Below the pieces are notes generated by a model. That model worked only from the letters and a program-made list of their open reading frames with translations, searched no databases and was not told the DNA's origin. A DNA stretch of 64,000 nucleotides from Apodemus sylvaticus (Eukaryota > Chordata > Mammalia > Rodentia > Muridae), in NCBI RefSeq assembly GCF_947179515.1, contig NC_067478.1, positions 25,040,266 through 25,104,265 of the forward strand, in the 5' to 3' direction. Shown here piece after piece: positions 44,849 to 55,179 of this stretch. The position numbers and the translations under genes are program-made. The first letter of the stretch is position 1; each line of letters opens with the position of its first letter.

Positions 44849-45622
44849 TCATTCATAGAGCAGTCGCTTCCGGGCCTTGCAAGGGGCAGGGGGAGAGCAT
44901 GGAGGGCGTGGCAGGAGCTGCTCTGGGCTCCTCTGGGGAGGAGATGGTGGTAGAGGCTGCAATGGTGAGCTAGGGAAGGATCCCACCAGGTAGCTGTCCA
45001 GTTCCCAGATGAAGCTCGGAGAATATCGCTCTGCTCCAGTGGAGGACTCTGGGACGTGGTCCTGAGACCAAGGACTGGGCACCCCTGTGATGGAGGAAAG
45101 GTTCCCAGTGGCCTGACCATCTGGTGGTCTAACCCAGGACGTCAGGAAGTCGAAGTCGGCTTCCTCATCACAGTCATCCTCTTGGTAGAAGTACTCACAG
45201 GTTTCCTGCTGCTGGCTAACAAGGTGGTCCTGGGGCATGTCCTGGAGAATGGCTCCCTGTGGGCTGGAGGCCGAGAACCTAGGTTGTCCAAAATGGGCGG
45301 AGTCTTGGAGTCCCTCGGGGACCAGAAGGATGGTGTGTCCTTGGAACGACACTTGCAGGACCGAGGTGGGCTCTGGCTCCAGCAACAGGTCGACACCGTC
45401 CAGGGGCAGCTGCAGGGCGCAGCCGGCGGCCAGGATCACCACGGAGGTGAGCTCGCTGCTGTCTGGCTCGGCGGGCGCTTCCAGCTCCGACTGAGCCATG
45501 GGCTCTGGGCGCGCGGGTTCCTGGTGCAGGCGGCGGCGCTTGGCAGGGCTGGATGCTGGTGGCTGCGGTGACCAGCAGGGCGCGGGGTTGGCGTTGGGGG
45601 TGCGGGGTCTCGGGCTTAGCAT
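44849..45622 (-). CDS. Prr23a: PRR23 family proline-rich protein, long type (copy F)
   Basis: Intact single-exon ORF of 257 aa. The start MLSPRPRTPN matches the N-terminal pattern of PRR23 proteins, although its Kozak context (cacATGc) is weak. Parts in order: proline-rich N-terminus, a basic KRRRL motif at residues 28-32 that could act as a nuclear localisation signal, an Ala/Glu/Pro linker, the family core LTSVVILAAGCALQLPLDG through HTILLVPEGL (58-105), an acidic block FYQEDDCDEEADFDF (145-159), a Trp/Ser/Pro-rich segment, and a proline-rich tail ending KARKRLLYE. No signal peptide or transmembrane helix; the 58-70 hydrophobic stretch is too short. The gene lies in a G+C- and CpG-rich block unlike its surroundings. 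Function unknown. Together with the gene at 53326 it forms the long-type subfamily, which I take to be closer to the ancestor. Confidence 0.88.
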   Translation of the reverse strand: MLSPRPRTPNANPAPCWSPQPPASSPAKRRRLHQEPARPEPMAQSELEAPAEPDSSELTSVVILAAGCALQLPLDGVDLLLEPEPTSVLQVSFQGHTILLVPEGLQDSAHFGQPRFSASSPQGAILQDMPQDHLVSQQQETCEYFYQEDDCDEEADFDFLTSWVRPPDGQATGNLSSITGVPSPWSQDHVPESSTGAERYSPSFIWELDSYLVGSFPSSPLQPLPPSPPQRSPEQLLPRPPCSPPAPCKARKRLLYE

Positions 45623-45865
45623 GTGGACGGCGCTGTGGAGCTGCAGAGGCGTGGGTGCAGGGTGCAGCGGCGGCAGGTGCGACGGCGCGGGCGGAGAGTC
45701 TGCAATCTCGTGCTCTGCAGCCCTGCGCTTGGCTTAGAGGATATTGCGCACGCAAAGTGGGTTACTTACTAGATGCCAATCAGTTTTCAAAAGATGAACC
45801 GGAACCCAAGTTCAGACGGAAAAGGTCAGGTTAGGCTGCACCTTTGGAAGCCTAAGTCCTGGAGG

Positions 45866-45942
45866 CTCCGCCCAGGACTGTCGGACTGGCCAATAGACTT
45901 GGCTGTAGTTGGGAAATACATTTTTTGACCTATAGGAGGCAG
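45866..45942 (-). promoter_or_regulatory. Predicted promoter of Prr23 copy F
   Basis: Minus strand shows a GGGCGGAG box (45866-45873) and an inverted CCAAT box (45890-45894), about 245-270 bp upstream of the ATG. A degenerate CTCF-like sequence (cctataggaggcag) follows at 45929-45942. The same order occurs in copy G. Confidence 0.45.
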
Positions 45943-46564
45943 AACTGGTTGCGCCGTTTGTCTCACCCGGAATAGAGTTTCAAGAGGGCTCAAGATTAGA
46001 ACTTCTATGGTTTCGGGCATTCTAAGAACCACTGAGAAACTTGCTCCCATCCTACCAAACCACACTTAGTTAAATGCCAGGTGAAATTGCGTTTGCGCCG
46101 TTTAGAGAATGGGTCACTAGGTAGACAGGACTGATGTGAGTGTGAAGTATACCTGAATTCATCTTTGTCCCGCCCATAAAACCCTGGGTTTGGAGGCCAA
46201 GGTAAAGGAAATGTGTGTTTGAGGCAAAGATGAGCTGCAGAGTGACACGCGGGCTTAAAAACAAAACAAATCTGGTCCAGAGAGGGCTCAACAGACCTCT
46301 CATTGCATAGCCTGATGGACTGAGTTTGATCTCAGTCTTATGTGGTGACACTCTGTGACCATTAATTACTATGTGGTGACACATCCACATAGTAAATAAA
46401 TGTAATAAAAAATTAAAAAGAAAAATCAACACTAAAAATGCCCCTTTTGGAGCGTGGGGTGGAAGAAAGGGCGTTTTGTACACTATGCATCCTGGACTTC
46501 TTATCTAGAAGCCTGTGACTTTGAACTTTTAGCCTTCTGCCTCGGACTCCCAAGTACCGAGATG
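45943..46564. other. Upstream flank of copy F
   Basis: No gene or clear repeat. An out-of-place 137-codon minus-strand frame (46070-46483) resembles nothing known and is not called. Confidence 0.4.
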
Positions 46565-46780
46565 ATAGCCGTGCACCATAAATGGGTTTATGCCATGCTT
46601 GGAGTTGAATGAAGTCAGGGATGTACCCCTTGCATGCTGTGCTCGTGGAGGCCAGAGAGGGCACTATCTGCCCTGCAGCTGGAGCTACAGATAGTTGTGA
46701 ACCAAGTGGGGGTGTTGGGAATCAAACCCGAGTCTGCTGGAATATCACAAGCACTCTCCAGCCCCTCTCCCCCTTTAAAA
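46565..46780 (-). mobile_element. B3-type SINE
   Basis: Reverse B3 pattern (tggaggccagagagggcac, gagctacagatagttgtgaa, actctccagcccc). Confidence 0.65.
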
Positions 46781-46793
46781 AAACTGTATTTGT

Positions 46794-46817
46794 GTGTGTG
46801 TGTGTGTGTGTGTGTGA
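46794..46817. repeat. (TG)n microsatellite
   Basis: About 12 TG units. Confidence 0.9.
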
Positions 46818-47235
46818 ATTCATATGTGAGTGCTTTTTTTTTGCATCATTTCGACCCTCCCTTTTCTCCCTAGTGTTTCTCAAAGTTATGTCCTCTTTAA
46901 TTTTTCTTTGTTACTTATGTATCTATATATGTATAAATAAATGCAGTCTGCTGATTCTATTTAGTGGTGCTTCTATGCTTATCTGTTTAGGGCTGATCCC
47001 TTGGGTTTAGATAAATTACCTATGGGGCTCATACCTGAAGACTGATTCTCCCTCAGCAGCTAGTTACTGCCTACCTTTCTTCATCCCTTTAATCCCTCAT
47101 CCACGTTGGCATGGCAACTGGTGTTTTCACTGTGCAGGCTGTGTTTAGGTGACCATATATTTGAGATTTCATGGGTGTAGCGCTCTTGTCATATATAGAA
47201 GGCACCATCTTGTAGCAAATGACTTGGTTCTCTGG
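46818..47235. other. Intergenic, nothing recognised
   Basis: No supported feature. Confidence 0.45.
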
Positions 47236-47280
47236 CTAGCCATCCATCCATCCATCCATCCATCCATCCATCCATCCATG
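47236..47280. repeat. (CATC)n microsatellite
   Basis: Ten to eleven CATC units. Confidence 0.95.
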
Positions 47281-47284
47281 GCTA

Positions 47285-47450
47285 GGCAGTGTTTCACCAT
47301 GTATCACTGGCCTGGCCTGGAACTTATTATATAAATCATTCTGTCTGGCTGCAGCATCCACAGAGCCACTGCAGTCACGGAGATCTGTCTACCTCTGAAT
47401 CCTGAGTGGCTGGGTTTAAAGGTATGTACCACCAAACCCACCTGACTCTT
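47285..47450 (-). mobile_element. Old B1-like SINE
   Basis: Very diverged reverse pattern (gatctgtctacctctgaatc, then tgtaccacc). Confidence 0.35.
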
Positions 47451-48479
47451 AGAATCTTTCTGTCCCCTCTTCCTTGGTGATCCCTGAGCTTTTGCTGTAG
47501 GAGTTGGACTGTGTATCTCGGCAGCAAAATGCTTCTTTGATAAAGGGGGTAAGAGCTATATGTATCTGTGGATAAAGGGCGCATATTTAGAATGCAGCCA
47601 GAAGTTATACTGCCGGAGGAAGGTGGCTGTCCTCTAGGTTCTCTTCTGGGGTCCATCAGCCATGGTTAGTTGGCAAGGTTTACAATACTGGGCATGAATT
47701 TCCTCACATTGTGCAGGTTTTAAGTGCAATTAGACAGCTGTTGATTGCTCCCAAGATACAAATGCCGTTATTCCACCCACTGGGGCTACCTTGCCATGTT
47801 GGGCTCTGTGAGGGCTCCCAGGCTCCACAGATGGTTAGAACCACTGACTGCCTTCCTTAGCTGGCTTTCATAGCACTTCTGGATGCTATGAAAGCTGGTT
47901 CTTAAGGAGGAGGCTTCTAGGCTACTTAAAGCTCGATTCCTGTGTCTAACGAGTATGGACATTGCTTAGCAATCGAGTCTCACCTTCACGTTATGGGGGG
48001 TAACTCAGGGTGGTAGCAATAGCCTATGTTAGTTTGAGGGTTTCCTCCATTTCCTTCATCAACAATGTGAAGGGGGGGTTTCCCATGCTTGGTACTGGGG
48101 CTGGGCTATGGCTATCTGTATGTACTCTCTACGCTGACTCAATCAACTTCTGCTATTCAGGTTTTAGGACACCCTGACCAATACGTTCAGGAGACTGATC
48201 AGTCGTACCCAAAGAACTGTAAATTTTTAGTCAACTAAGGTAGCTTACACCTATAATTCCAACAGGTAGAAGGCCGGTGGCCAAAGATTTATTAGACCAT
48301 TATTAGGCTGTCAACTTTAAGGCCAGTGTAAGCTAAGAAAAGTTTATGAATATTGTTTGGTCTTGTTAGAGGAAAATTAGTTTTTAATATAGTTCAGGTC
48401 ATAAGTTTAAATAAATGGGGTCTATACATCTTTAGAGACAATTGCATGGTAGTTAGATCCCTGGAAGAACTGTTGGGGA
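47451..48479. other. Intergenic, repeat-like but unassigned
   Basis: The phrases ggggtaactcagggtggtag and gagtctcaccttcac suggest an old LINE-type 3' region; I cannot assign family or orientation. Confidence 0.3.
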
Positions 48480-49310
48480 AAGGCAGGACAAAGAGAACTG
48501 AACGGAGGAGTGATGGGGGGCTGGACTGAGGTCATGGCTCTTAGAGAACCAATTGCCTCCACTGCACTAAACCAGTGCAATTCCTAACTGCATTCTAAAT
48601 ATTTACCCTTAAACTCACAGATATGTGCAGCCACTCAGCAAAGAAACTCCTCTTGGCAACCGATGGAGATTGTTACAGAAAAACAACATCACACAAAAAG
48701 CAGAGAAGGATCAGGTGATCCTGAGGTGCTCACACAACTGATACATCTACCACCCCACCAAGCTCCTGAGCCTACAGCTGGGGAAGCCAGCAGGAGGTGG
48801 AAAGATTGTAACAATCAGAGGACCAGGAAACCTGCTGTGAGAACAAGTCTCTGAGCAATCTCAGGGAAGCCGCAGCTGTGACAACGCCACAACACGGCTG
48901 CCTAAGCACGAATGGTAGAAGCTCGCTGCCAACCGGAAGAAGCTCACTGCCAACCGGAAGAAGCTCGCTGCCAACCGGAAGAAGCTCACTGCCAACCGGA
49001 AGAAGCTCGCGCCAACCGGTATAGTAACATGGAATGGGGGAATGCCCTGAGCGCTCCCATCCTTAGGCAAAAGTTCTAGCAGCTAAAGAATGCTGGGAGT
49101 GGGAGAAAGTCTTCTCTGTGGATGAGCCCCTAACTATAGTTATCTAAAACCACCAAGTGAAGTCATACACATACAAGTTACACTATAAAAAAAAAAAAAA
49201 AAAAGACTGGCCACATTGAGTTTATATATTTAGTCGCATAAATATGGAGCTTGTGGAGGGGAAAGGATATGATCAAAATGTATTGTATGAAAAAAGTATA
49301 AAAAATAAAT
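48480..49310 (+). mobile_element. Rodent interspersed repeat, family unresolved
   Basis: Resembles a common rodent repeat carrying acatctaccaccccaccaa, gaggaccaggaaacctgctg, gctgggagtgggagaaagtc and an A-rich end (49188-49204). I recall it as an RMER or Lx-type element but cannot confirm. A 21-bp minisatellite lies inside it. Confidence 0.45.
48918..49020. repeat. 21-bp minisatellite with alternating units
   Basis: Four full 21-bp units and one partial of 19 bp, each gaagctcRctgccaaccgga plus a. Units 1, 3 and 5 have G, units 2 and 4 have A at the variable site, giving a 42-bp higher-order period. Confidence 0.95.
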
Positions 49311-50227
49311 TGACATGTACTTGAATAATTGGAACAGAGAAACCATAGAACCCTGAGAACAGTTCCTGGAGAGCAGCTAAGATGGTTCAGTTGTTAATTC
49401 TCCATCCATCAACGTGGACGGGAATATGGACACTGCATCCCAGCATCCCTGTGGTATCAGTCCTAGAACTGGACCACCTGTGAAGTTTGAATACTAGAAG
49501 TATGTCCTGAGTGTCAAGACAGTATGCATTACCTCAGTTTGGCTTTTATTTAGGAAACCAGGAAGAGGTAAATGTAAAATTCACATATGGAGCAGAAAGC
49601 TAATCTCTCTTTAAGCCCATTTTTTTTTTCCAGAAAGAAACCAGTAGACACAAAGAAAGCACTGATGACATAGGCTCTTCATTTTCCGGTGAGGTGTTAA
49701 CAGAGACTGAGGAGGAATTTAAAGATTCAAGAGGAAATGACTCTTTCTTTAAATGATATTTTCTGTGGACTGAGTCAACCTTATACATGCTAGGAGAACA
49801 CTTTTTACTACAACTATATACCAAGCCCAATGACTCATTTTTAAAACTGAAACTTTGAGAAAATATTATATTAACTTAATTAATTATACCTTAATTCAGT
49901 GGGATGTAACAGATACATTTCCTATGATTAAACATACCAACTGGAAGGTATAGATTGTCAAAGGCAATAAAAATACCAAAATGAGCAAGCTCGTTCACTA
50001 CAAATAAATGACTGTTCATCCTAGGAGCAGGTTTCTCATGTACAACAATGAACTGTATGGAAAATAACACTTGGAATGGAGTTGGGGGGGGGGGCAGAGG
50101 TTATTTCACAATGGTAATCCCAGCTAAAGCTGCACACAGGTGTAGATGTTAACTGAGACATTTCCAGACATAAACTTAAGACTGATCACGTCACAGAGGT
50201 CACAGAGGAAAGAATCCTTAAAAAGTA
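49311..50227. other. Intergenic, nothing recognised
   Basis: A poly-G run is at 50083-50094. No gene or repeat called. Confidence 0.45.
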
Positions 50228-50352
50228 CTGTGGGCTCCAGGTGATGGGTAATGCCTGGTTATAATAGAAATACTTGTGAAGCTAATGCAGGAGGATTGTA
50301 AGTTTAAAGCATGCCTAGGATAGGGAAACCCTGCCCCCCCAAAAAAAAAATA
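50228..50352 (+). mobile_element. Old B1-like SINE
   Basis: Diverged plus-strand copy ending agggaaaccctgccccc and an A tail. Confidence 0.4.
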
Positions 50353-50814
50353 GAAAAGAAAAAGAAAATTGTACTATAGCAAGAAGCCACAGAGGACGGA
50401 CAGCATGGTAGAATGGAGAGCAAGGATGAAAACCAGGACAGAAACTGGCAAAGCGTGTCCAGATTGAAGCAATAAATATTAATGTTTAACAAGAAAAAAA
50501 GAGGCTAGTATCTTGTTGATTTTTAGCTTTAGCAGTAACAATTTATTTCATTATAAAAACATAGGCAATCCTTATAAAAACAGACATTAAAACATTAGGA
50601 GTACTGTACATAAAATCCAAACAGCAAACAAATAAAGAAAAACCAACCCCAAACAATACATGGCCCCTCCCTACAAAAACTACAGGGCAGAACAGCCTTT
50701 TATGGAGTTACCAAAAAAAAAAAAAAAAAAAAAAAAAATTCCTTTGGAATAGCAGGAATGTAAAGAACCTTAGTCCTGCCACTGAAAGTCACTACAGGAA
50801 AAAAGACAACACAG
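50353..50814. other. Intergenic, A-rich
   Basis: Contains an A run of about 25 bases (50713-50738). Nothing else recognised. Confidence 0.45.
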
Positions 50815-51022
50815 GTTCTGGAGAGATGACTCAGCAGTTAAAGAGTGATTGCTGTTTTTACAGAGGACCTCTGTTCAGTTTCGACCACAGACCTGGTAGC
50901 TTCCAACTGTCTGTAGTTTTTAGGGGATCCGTTACTGTTTTCTGGCCTCCACAGACACTGCACACACGTGATGTATAAACATGCTTCAGGCAAACACTCA
51001 CACACATAAAATAAAAACAAAA
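50815..51022 (+). mobile_element. B3 SINE
   Basis: Plus-strand B3: tctggagagatgactcagca head and cacacacataaaataaaaac tail. Confidence 0.75.
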
Positions 51023-51026
51023 CCTA

Positions 51027-51216
51027 GGGCTGAACAGATGCCTCAAAGGTTAAGAGCATTGGCTGCTCTTCCAGAGGTCCTGAGTTCAATTCCCAGCACC
51101 CACATGGTGGCTCACAACCATGTGTAATGAGATCCGATGCCCTCTTCTGGTATGTCTGAAGACAGCTACAGTGTACTCAAATATATAAAATAAATAAATC
51201 TTTAAAAAAAAAATCT
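51027..51216 (+). mobile_element. B2 SINE
   Basis: Well-preserved plus-strand B2: ggttaagagcattggctgct, gagttcaattcccagca box B, ctgaagacagctacagtgta, then aaataaataaatc tail. Directly adjoins the B3 at 50815. Confidence 0.92.
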
Positions 51217-51521
51217 AAAACAAAACAAAAAACCCAGAACAAAGGACATCACAGAAAGCCATGCACATAGCAAATGTGTGTAAAATTTAACATTTAAAGC
51301 TTCAAACTGCCTCTTCATTCATTTTCTTCCCCCATCCATCTGCTTCCTACTTTACAGCCATGTAAAATTTACAAAGGCCTGAAGCCACAACCCTGTTCTC
51401 ATTTGTTATATCTTCCTAGTTTTACAATAACCCCCATGGCTCAGAGTTCCACTTAGCTCTCATGTGAAGACATCTAAATAATTAAGTTTCAAATGTTAGT
51501 TCATTTACTAAGTCAAAAAAA

Positions 51522-51712
51522 TTTTTTAAAAGATTTATTTATTTATTTTATGTATATGGGTGCTCTATCTGCACGTATGCCTGCGTTCCAGAAGAGGGTA
51601 TCAGATCCCATTAGAGATGGTTGTGAGCCACCATGTGGTTGCTGGGAACTGAACTCAGGACCTCTGGAAGAGCAGCCAGTGTTCTTAACATCTGAGCCAT
51701 CTCTGCATCCCA
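51522..51712 (-). mobile_element. B2/B3-type SINE
   Basis: Reverse copy: agatttatttatttatttta tail, gagccaccatgtggttgctg, gagccatctctgcatccc head. Confidence 0.85.
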
Positions 51713-52192
51713 AGTGAAATAAATATTTTAATTAGTTTGGTGAAGTCTTTTTAGTTATGCAACCAAACCAACACAGAAACCCCCTTTTATGATAGGAAAC
51801 ATTAACAAGTAACTTCTTAAACAGGAAAAGGACTGCTGGCTAAGCATGGAAAAACAGATCTCTGAAGACAGGGGCTGTCCTACTCAAGCACGATGTTCTG
51901 CCTGGACATATCTAATGCAGATCATTATGGAAAAGAAGCTTCTCAGAATTGGTCTGTGCCAATTTCCTCATTAGAAGTATCATTGATTATGGAAGAACCC
52001 AGGCAGAGATTATTACAGAAATTAATATTTTGTTGGATGTCAGACAAAATATAAACTGTTTTATACATTAGTAACAATAAACAAAATAAATTCAAGATCT
52101 TGTAATTATTCCTATACAGATATAATCTTATAGTTACCATAGCCTGAGGAGTATAAAGTTCTTCAGAATATGATAAATTAAAAATATTCAAG
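51713..52192. other. Intergenic, nothing recognised
   Basis: No supported feature. Confidence 0.45.
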
Positions 52193-52398
52193 AAGGCTAG
52201 AGAGTTGATGGCTGAGCCGTCAAAAGCGCTTACTGTTCTCCCGTGAAGTTTGGTTCCCAGCACTGACACAGAGGATCACAGATCTCTAAGTCTGCAGGTT
52301 CTAACATTCTTTTGCTTCCTCTGTAGGGCACCAGACACAGATGGAACAGCATATACACAAACAGGTAAAACTTGCACACCCGAAATAAAAATAAGCAG
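52193..52398 (+). mobile_element. B3 SINE
   Basis: Diverged plus-strand B3 (ctagagagttgatggctgag, then gggcaccagacacagatgg, aaataaaaataag tail). Confidence 0.65.
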
Positions 52399-52452
52399 GA
52401 CATTAAAAATATACTAAAAGAAATGAAATACTTAAACCAAGAAAATACTTAA

Positions 52453-52623
52453 GCTGGGCGTGGTGGTGCACACTTGTAATCCCAGCACTTGGGAGGCAGA
52501 GGCAGGTGAATTTCTGAGTTTGAGGCCAGCCTGGTTTACAGAGTGAGTTCCAGGACAGCCAGGACTATACAGAGAAACCCTGTTTCAAAAAAAAAATAAA
52601 TAAAAAATAAAAAAAATAAAATA
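52453..52623 (+). mobile_element. B1 SINE
   Basis: Complete plus-strand B1 with an A-rich AAATAAAT tail. Confidence 0.92.
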
Positions 52624-52651
52624 CTTGGTTCTTCTGGAATACCCGTACCCC

Positions 52652-52706
52652 CCAACAAAACAAAACAAAACAAAACAAAACAAAACAAAACAAAACAAAA
52701 CAAAAC
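52652..52706. repeat. (AAAAC)n microsatellite
   Basis: About ten AAAAC units. Confidence 0.95.
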
Positions 52707-53325
52707 CAGCTAACCAACTTCGTTCACTACCATCAAAACCCAATTCCAAAACAAGCTCTTAAACCATAAGATGTTGAAAATATAAGTTATTTCCTCACTT
52801 AGCAGTTAATAGAAAAAGACATTTTTTAAAAAATAAAATAAAACAAACAAAAAACCCAAACCCAAACCAAACCCAAAATTCGTGTAGCAAAACTATCAAC
52901 TAGAGTCAGCTCAAGTGAGTTAGAGCCTTGACAAGGAAAAGGTCCACAGGAAAAGGACAGGCACAAAGTAGGAGAGATTAGGGCCAAATGCTGCAAATGA
53001 ATATAGCTAATTCATCTCAGAGGTAGGGTGGAGTTTTAAAGAAACTTCTTGGAGCTTAAATTTGAGGCACCATTTGGTATGTAAAATTATTTGAGAGTGA
53101 CTTCTATATAGAAAAGACCATATGCAGTCAATTCAAAGACCAAAAGTAGGTGATTTTCAAACAGCATGCTTAGGTGGGTATGATTTTTCATTCAGACTTT
53201 CTTCTAGCCAACCACGGATCCAATATTCTGCATTCTGTCCACTTCAAAACCAAGACTGCCATCCTAACCTTGTAAGCTCTGTAAAGGCACTCAGTGGCTT
53301 TGGGAAGCAGTTCTCTTCCAGGGCA
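52707..53325. other. 3' flank of Prr23 copy G
   Basis: A/C-rich at the left, then unassigned sequence. No AATAAA close to the stop codon of copy G is obvious, unlike copy F. Confidence 0.4.
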
Positions 53326-54111
53326 TTAAGGATTTATGCAGTGCAGTTCATCACAGAAGAGTCTCTTCCGGGCCTTGCAAGGGACCCGGGGAGAGCATGG
53401 AGGGCTTGGCAGACGCTGCTGTTGGGGACTCGGGGAAGGAGATGGAGGCAGAGGCTGCAGTGGTGAGTCAGGGCAGGGTCCCACCAGGTAGCTGTCCAGT
53501 TCCCAGATGTACCTCGGAGAATATCGCTCTGCTCCAGTGGAGGACTCTGGGACATGGTCCTGAGACCAAGGACTGGGCACCCCTGTGATGGACGAAAGGC
53601 TCCCATCTGGAGGTCTAGCCCAGGACGCCAGGAAGTCCAAGTCGGCATCCTCATCACAGACATCCTCTTGGTAGAAGTACTCACAGGTTTCCTGCTGCAG
53701 GCTGAGGAGGATGTGGTCCTGGGGCATGTCCTGGAGAGTGGCTCCCTGCGGACTGATGGCCACAAATCCAGGCTGTCCTGCCTGGGGTGCGGTTAGGAGT
53801 CCCTCGGGGACCAGGAGAATGGTGTGTCCTTGGAGGGACACTTGCAGGGCCGAGGTGGGCTCTGGCTCCAGCAACAGGTCGACGCCATCCAGGGGCAGCT
53901 GCAGGGCGCAGCCGGCGGCCAGGATCACCACGGAGGTGAGCTCGCTGCTGTCTGGCTCGGCGGGCGCTTCCAGCTCGGGCTGAGCCATGGGCTCAGGGCG
54001 CGCGGGCTCCTGGTGAAGGCGGCGGCGCTTGGCAGGGCTGGATGCTGGTGGCTGCGGTGACCAGCAGGGCGCAGGGTCGTCGCTGGAGCTGCGGGGCCTC
54101 GGGCTCAGCAT
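53326..54111 (-). CDS. Prr23a: PRR23 family proline-rich protein, long type (copy G)
   Basis: Intact single-exon ORF of 261 aa from the ATG at 54111 (MLSPRPRSSS), the first ATG of the frame; the frame stays open another 38 codons upstream but without an ATG. Organisation as in copy F: KRRRL at 28-32, core 58-105, acidic FYQEDVCDEDADLDF block (146-160), Pro/Ser-rich tail with PSPSPSPQQQ, then KARKRL at 247-252. After that the frame differs: a one-base deletion relative to copy F shifts the reading frame past the usual stop, so the protein ends FCDELHCINP instead of LYE. Lies in a CpG-rich block with GC and CCAAT boxes upstream. Function unknown. Probably functional, with a derived C-terminus. 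Confidence 0.87.
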   Translation of the reverse strand: MLSPRPRSSSDDPAPCWSPQPPASSPAKRRRLHQEPARPEPMAQPELEAPAEPDSSELTSVVILAAGCALQLPLDGVDLLLEPEPTSALQVSLQGHTILLVPEGLLTAPQAGQPGFVAISPQGATLQDMPQDHILLSLQQETCEYFYQEDVCDEDADLDFLASWARPPDGSLSSITGVPSPWSQDHVPESSTGAERYSPRYIWELDSYLVGPCPDSPLQPLPPSPSPSPQQQRLPSPPCSPRVPCKARKRLFCDELHCINP

Positions 54112-54298
54112 GTGGACAGCGCTGTGGGGCTGGACAGGCGAGGGTGCGAGATGCAGCGCGGCAGGTGCGACGGCTCGGGCGGAGCGTCTGCAGTCTCGTG
54201 CTCTGCAGCCCTGCGCTTTCCTCACGCCGGATACACCCTGGCCGTCAATTACACCTCAAGAGATGCACCGCAAAGCGCAGTCGTGAAATGTCACACTA

Positions 54299-54410
54299 AG
54301 CTCCGCCCCTTTTGCCTCCATTTCAGATGCTCCACCCAGGAGTGTCTTACTAGGCTTTCCAATAGCCCAGGCTATGCTTGAGAGACACTTCTTTGGCCTC
54401 TAGGGGGCAG
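54299..54410 (-). promoter_or_regulatory. Predicted promoter of Prr23 copy G with CTCF-like site
   Basis: Minus strand shows GGGGCGGAG (54300-54309) and an inverted CCAAT box (54359-54363). At 54395-54410 the plus strand reads ggcctctagggggcag, close to the CTCF core consensus. Spacing and order resemble copy F, whose CTCF-like site is degraded. Confidence 0.45.
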
Positions 54411-54677
54411 AATAACTTCCATGTTTTGTTTTTTAAAGACAGACTAGGAATAGAGTTTGAAGATGGCAGATCTTTAGATCTTAGACTTTCTGTTTTCGAG
54501 TGGTTTTAGGGTTTCAAAAGATCACCAAAGCAAGGAGAAAATGTCATTGTGTACATGTATTCTTTCGTCGACAGGACAAACGTGATCCCAGCCTTATGAG
54601 AGGTAATAGAGGTGAATCACAAGTTTGAGTCTAGCTCGGGTCACATAGTGGGACACCATTTTAACTAACAAACAAGC

Positions 54678-54795
54678 ATGGGCTGGACAGATTGCTCTAC
54701 TGTCAAGTACATGTTGTACACACATGCGTGCAGGTAAAAATCCATACACATCAAATAAAAATAAACATCCAATCGAAATGAAGAAGTGATGAAGA
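54678..54795 (+). mobile_element. B3-type SINE fragment
   Basis: Plus-strand gggctggacagattgctcta head and acacatcaaataaaaataaa tail. Confidence 0.55.
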
Positions 54796-54809
54796 AGTAA
54801 TTTTCTGAT

Positions 54810-55178
54810 ATGCTAATTGTATCTTCAGTGTTCAGAGCTTCAGGGCTAATTAATATCCACTTATCAATGATTGCATTCCATGTGTGTTCTTTTGTGATTG
54901 CATTACCTTGCTTAGGATGATATTTTCCAGTTCCAACCATTTGCCTAAAAAAGATTCATGAATTCATTGTTTTTAATTGCTGAATAGTACTCCATTGTGT
55001 ATATATACCACATTTTCTGTATCCATTCCTCCATTGAGGGATATCTGGGTTCTTTCCAGCTTCTGGCTATTATAAATAAGGTTGCTATGAACATAGTGGA
55101 GCATGTGTCCTTATTGCATGCTGGGGAATCCTCTGGGTATATGCCCAGGAGAGATATAGCAGGGTCCTCAGGAAGTAT
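54810..55178 (-). mobile_element. LINE-1 fragment, ORF2 C-terminal end
   Basis: Reverse strand encodes MEEWIQKMWYIYTMEYYSA followed by IKNNEFMNLF, the LINE-1 ORF2 C-terminal region. No 3' UTR or poly(A) tail at its left edge. Confidence 0.88.
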
Positions 55179-55179
55179 C

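Noticed and set aside
45056..45571. A 171-codon open frame on the plus strand opposite Prr23 copy F (also 145-184 codons opposite copies B and D)
   Set aside because: High G+C content and codon bias of the sense gene keep the antisense frame open. No family resemblance; the sense strand gives the PRR23 match.
46070..46483. 137-codon minus-strand frame upstream of Prr23 copy F
   Set aside because: No resemblance to a known family, and it is not preserved upstream of copy G.
48918..49020. Possible CRISPR array (regular repeats)
   Set aside because: The 21-bp units are contiguous with no spacers, and the DNA is mammalian.
54112..54225. N-terminal extension of Prr23 copy G by 38 codons
   Set aside because: There is no ATG in the extension, and the homologous stretch in copy F is out of frame.
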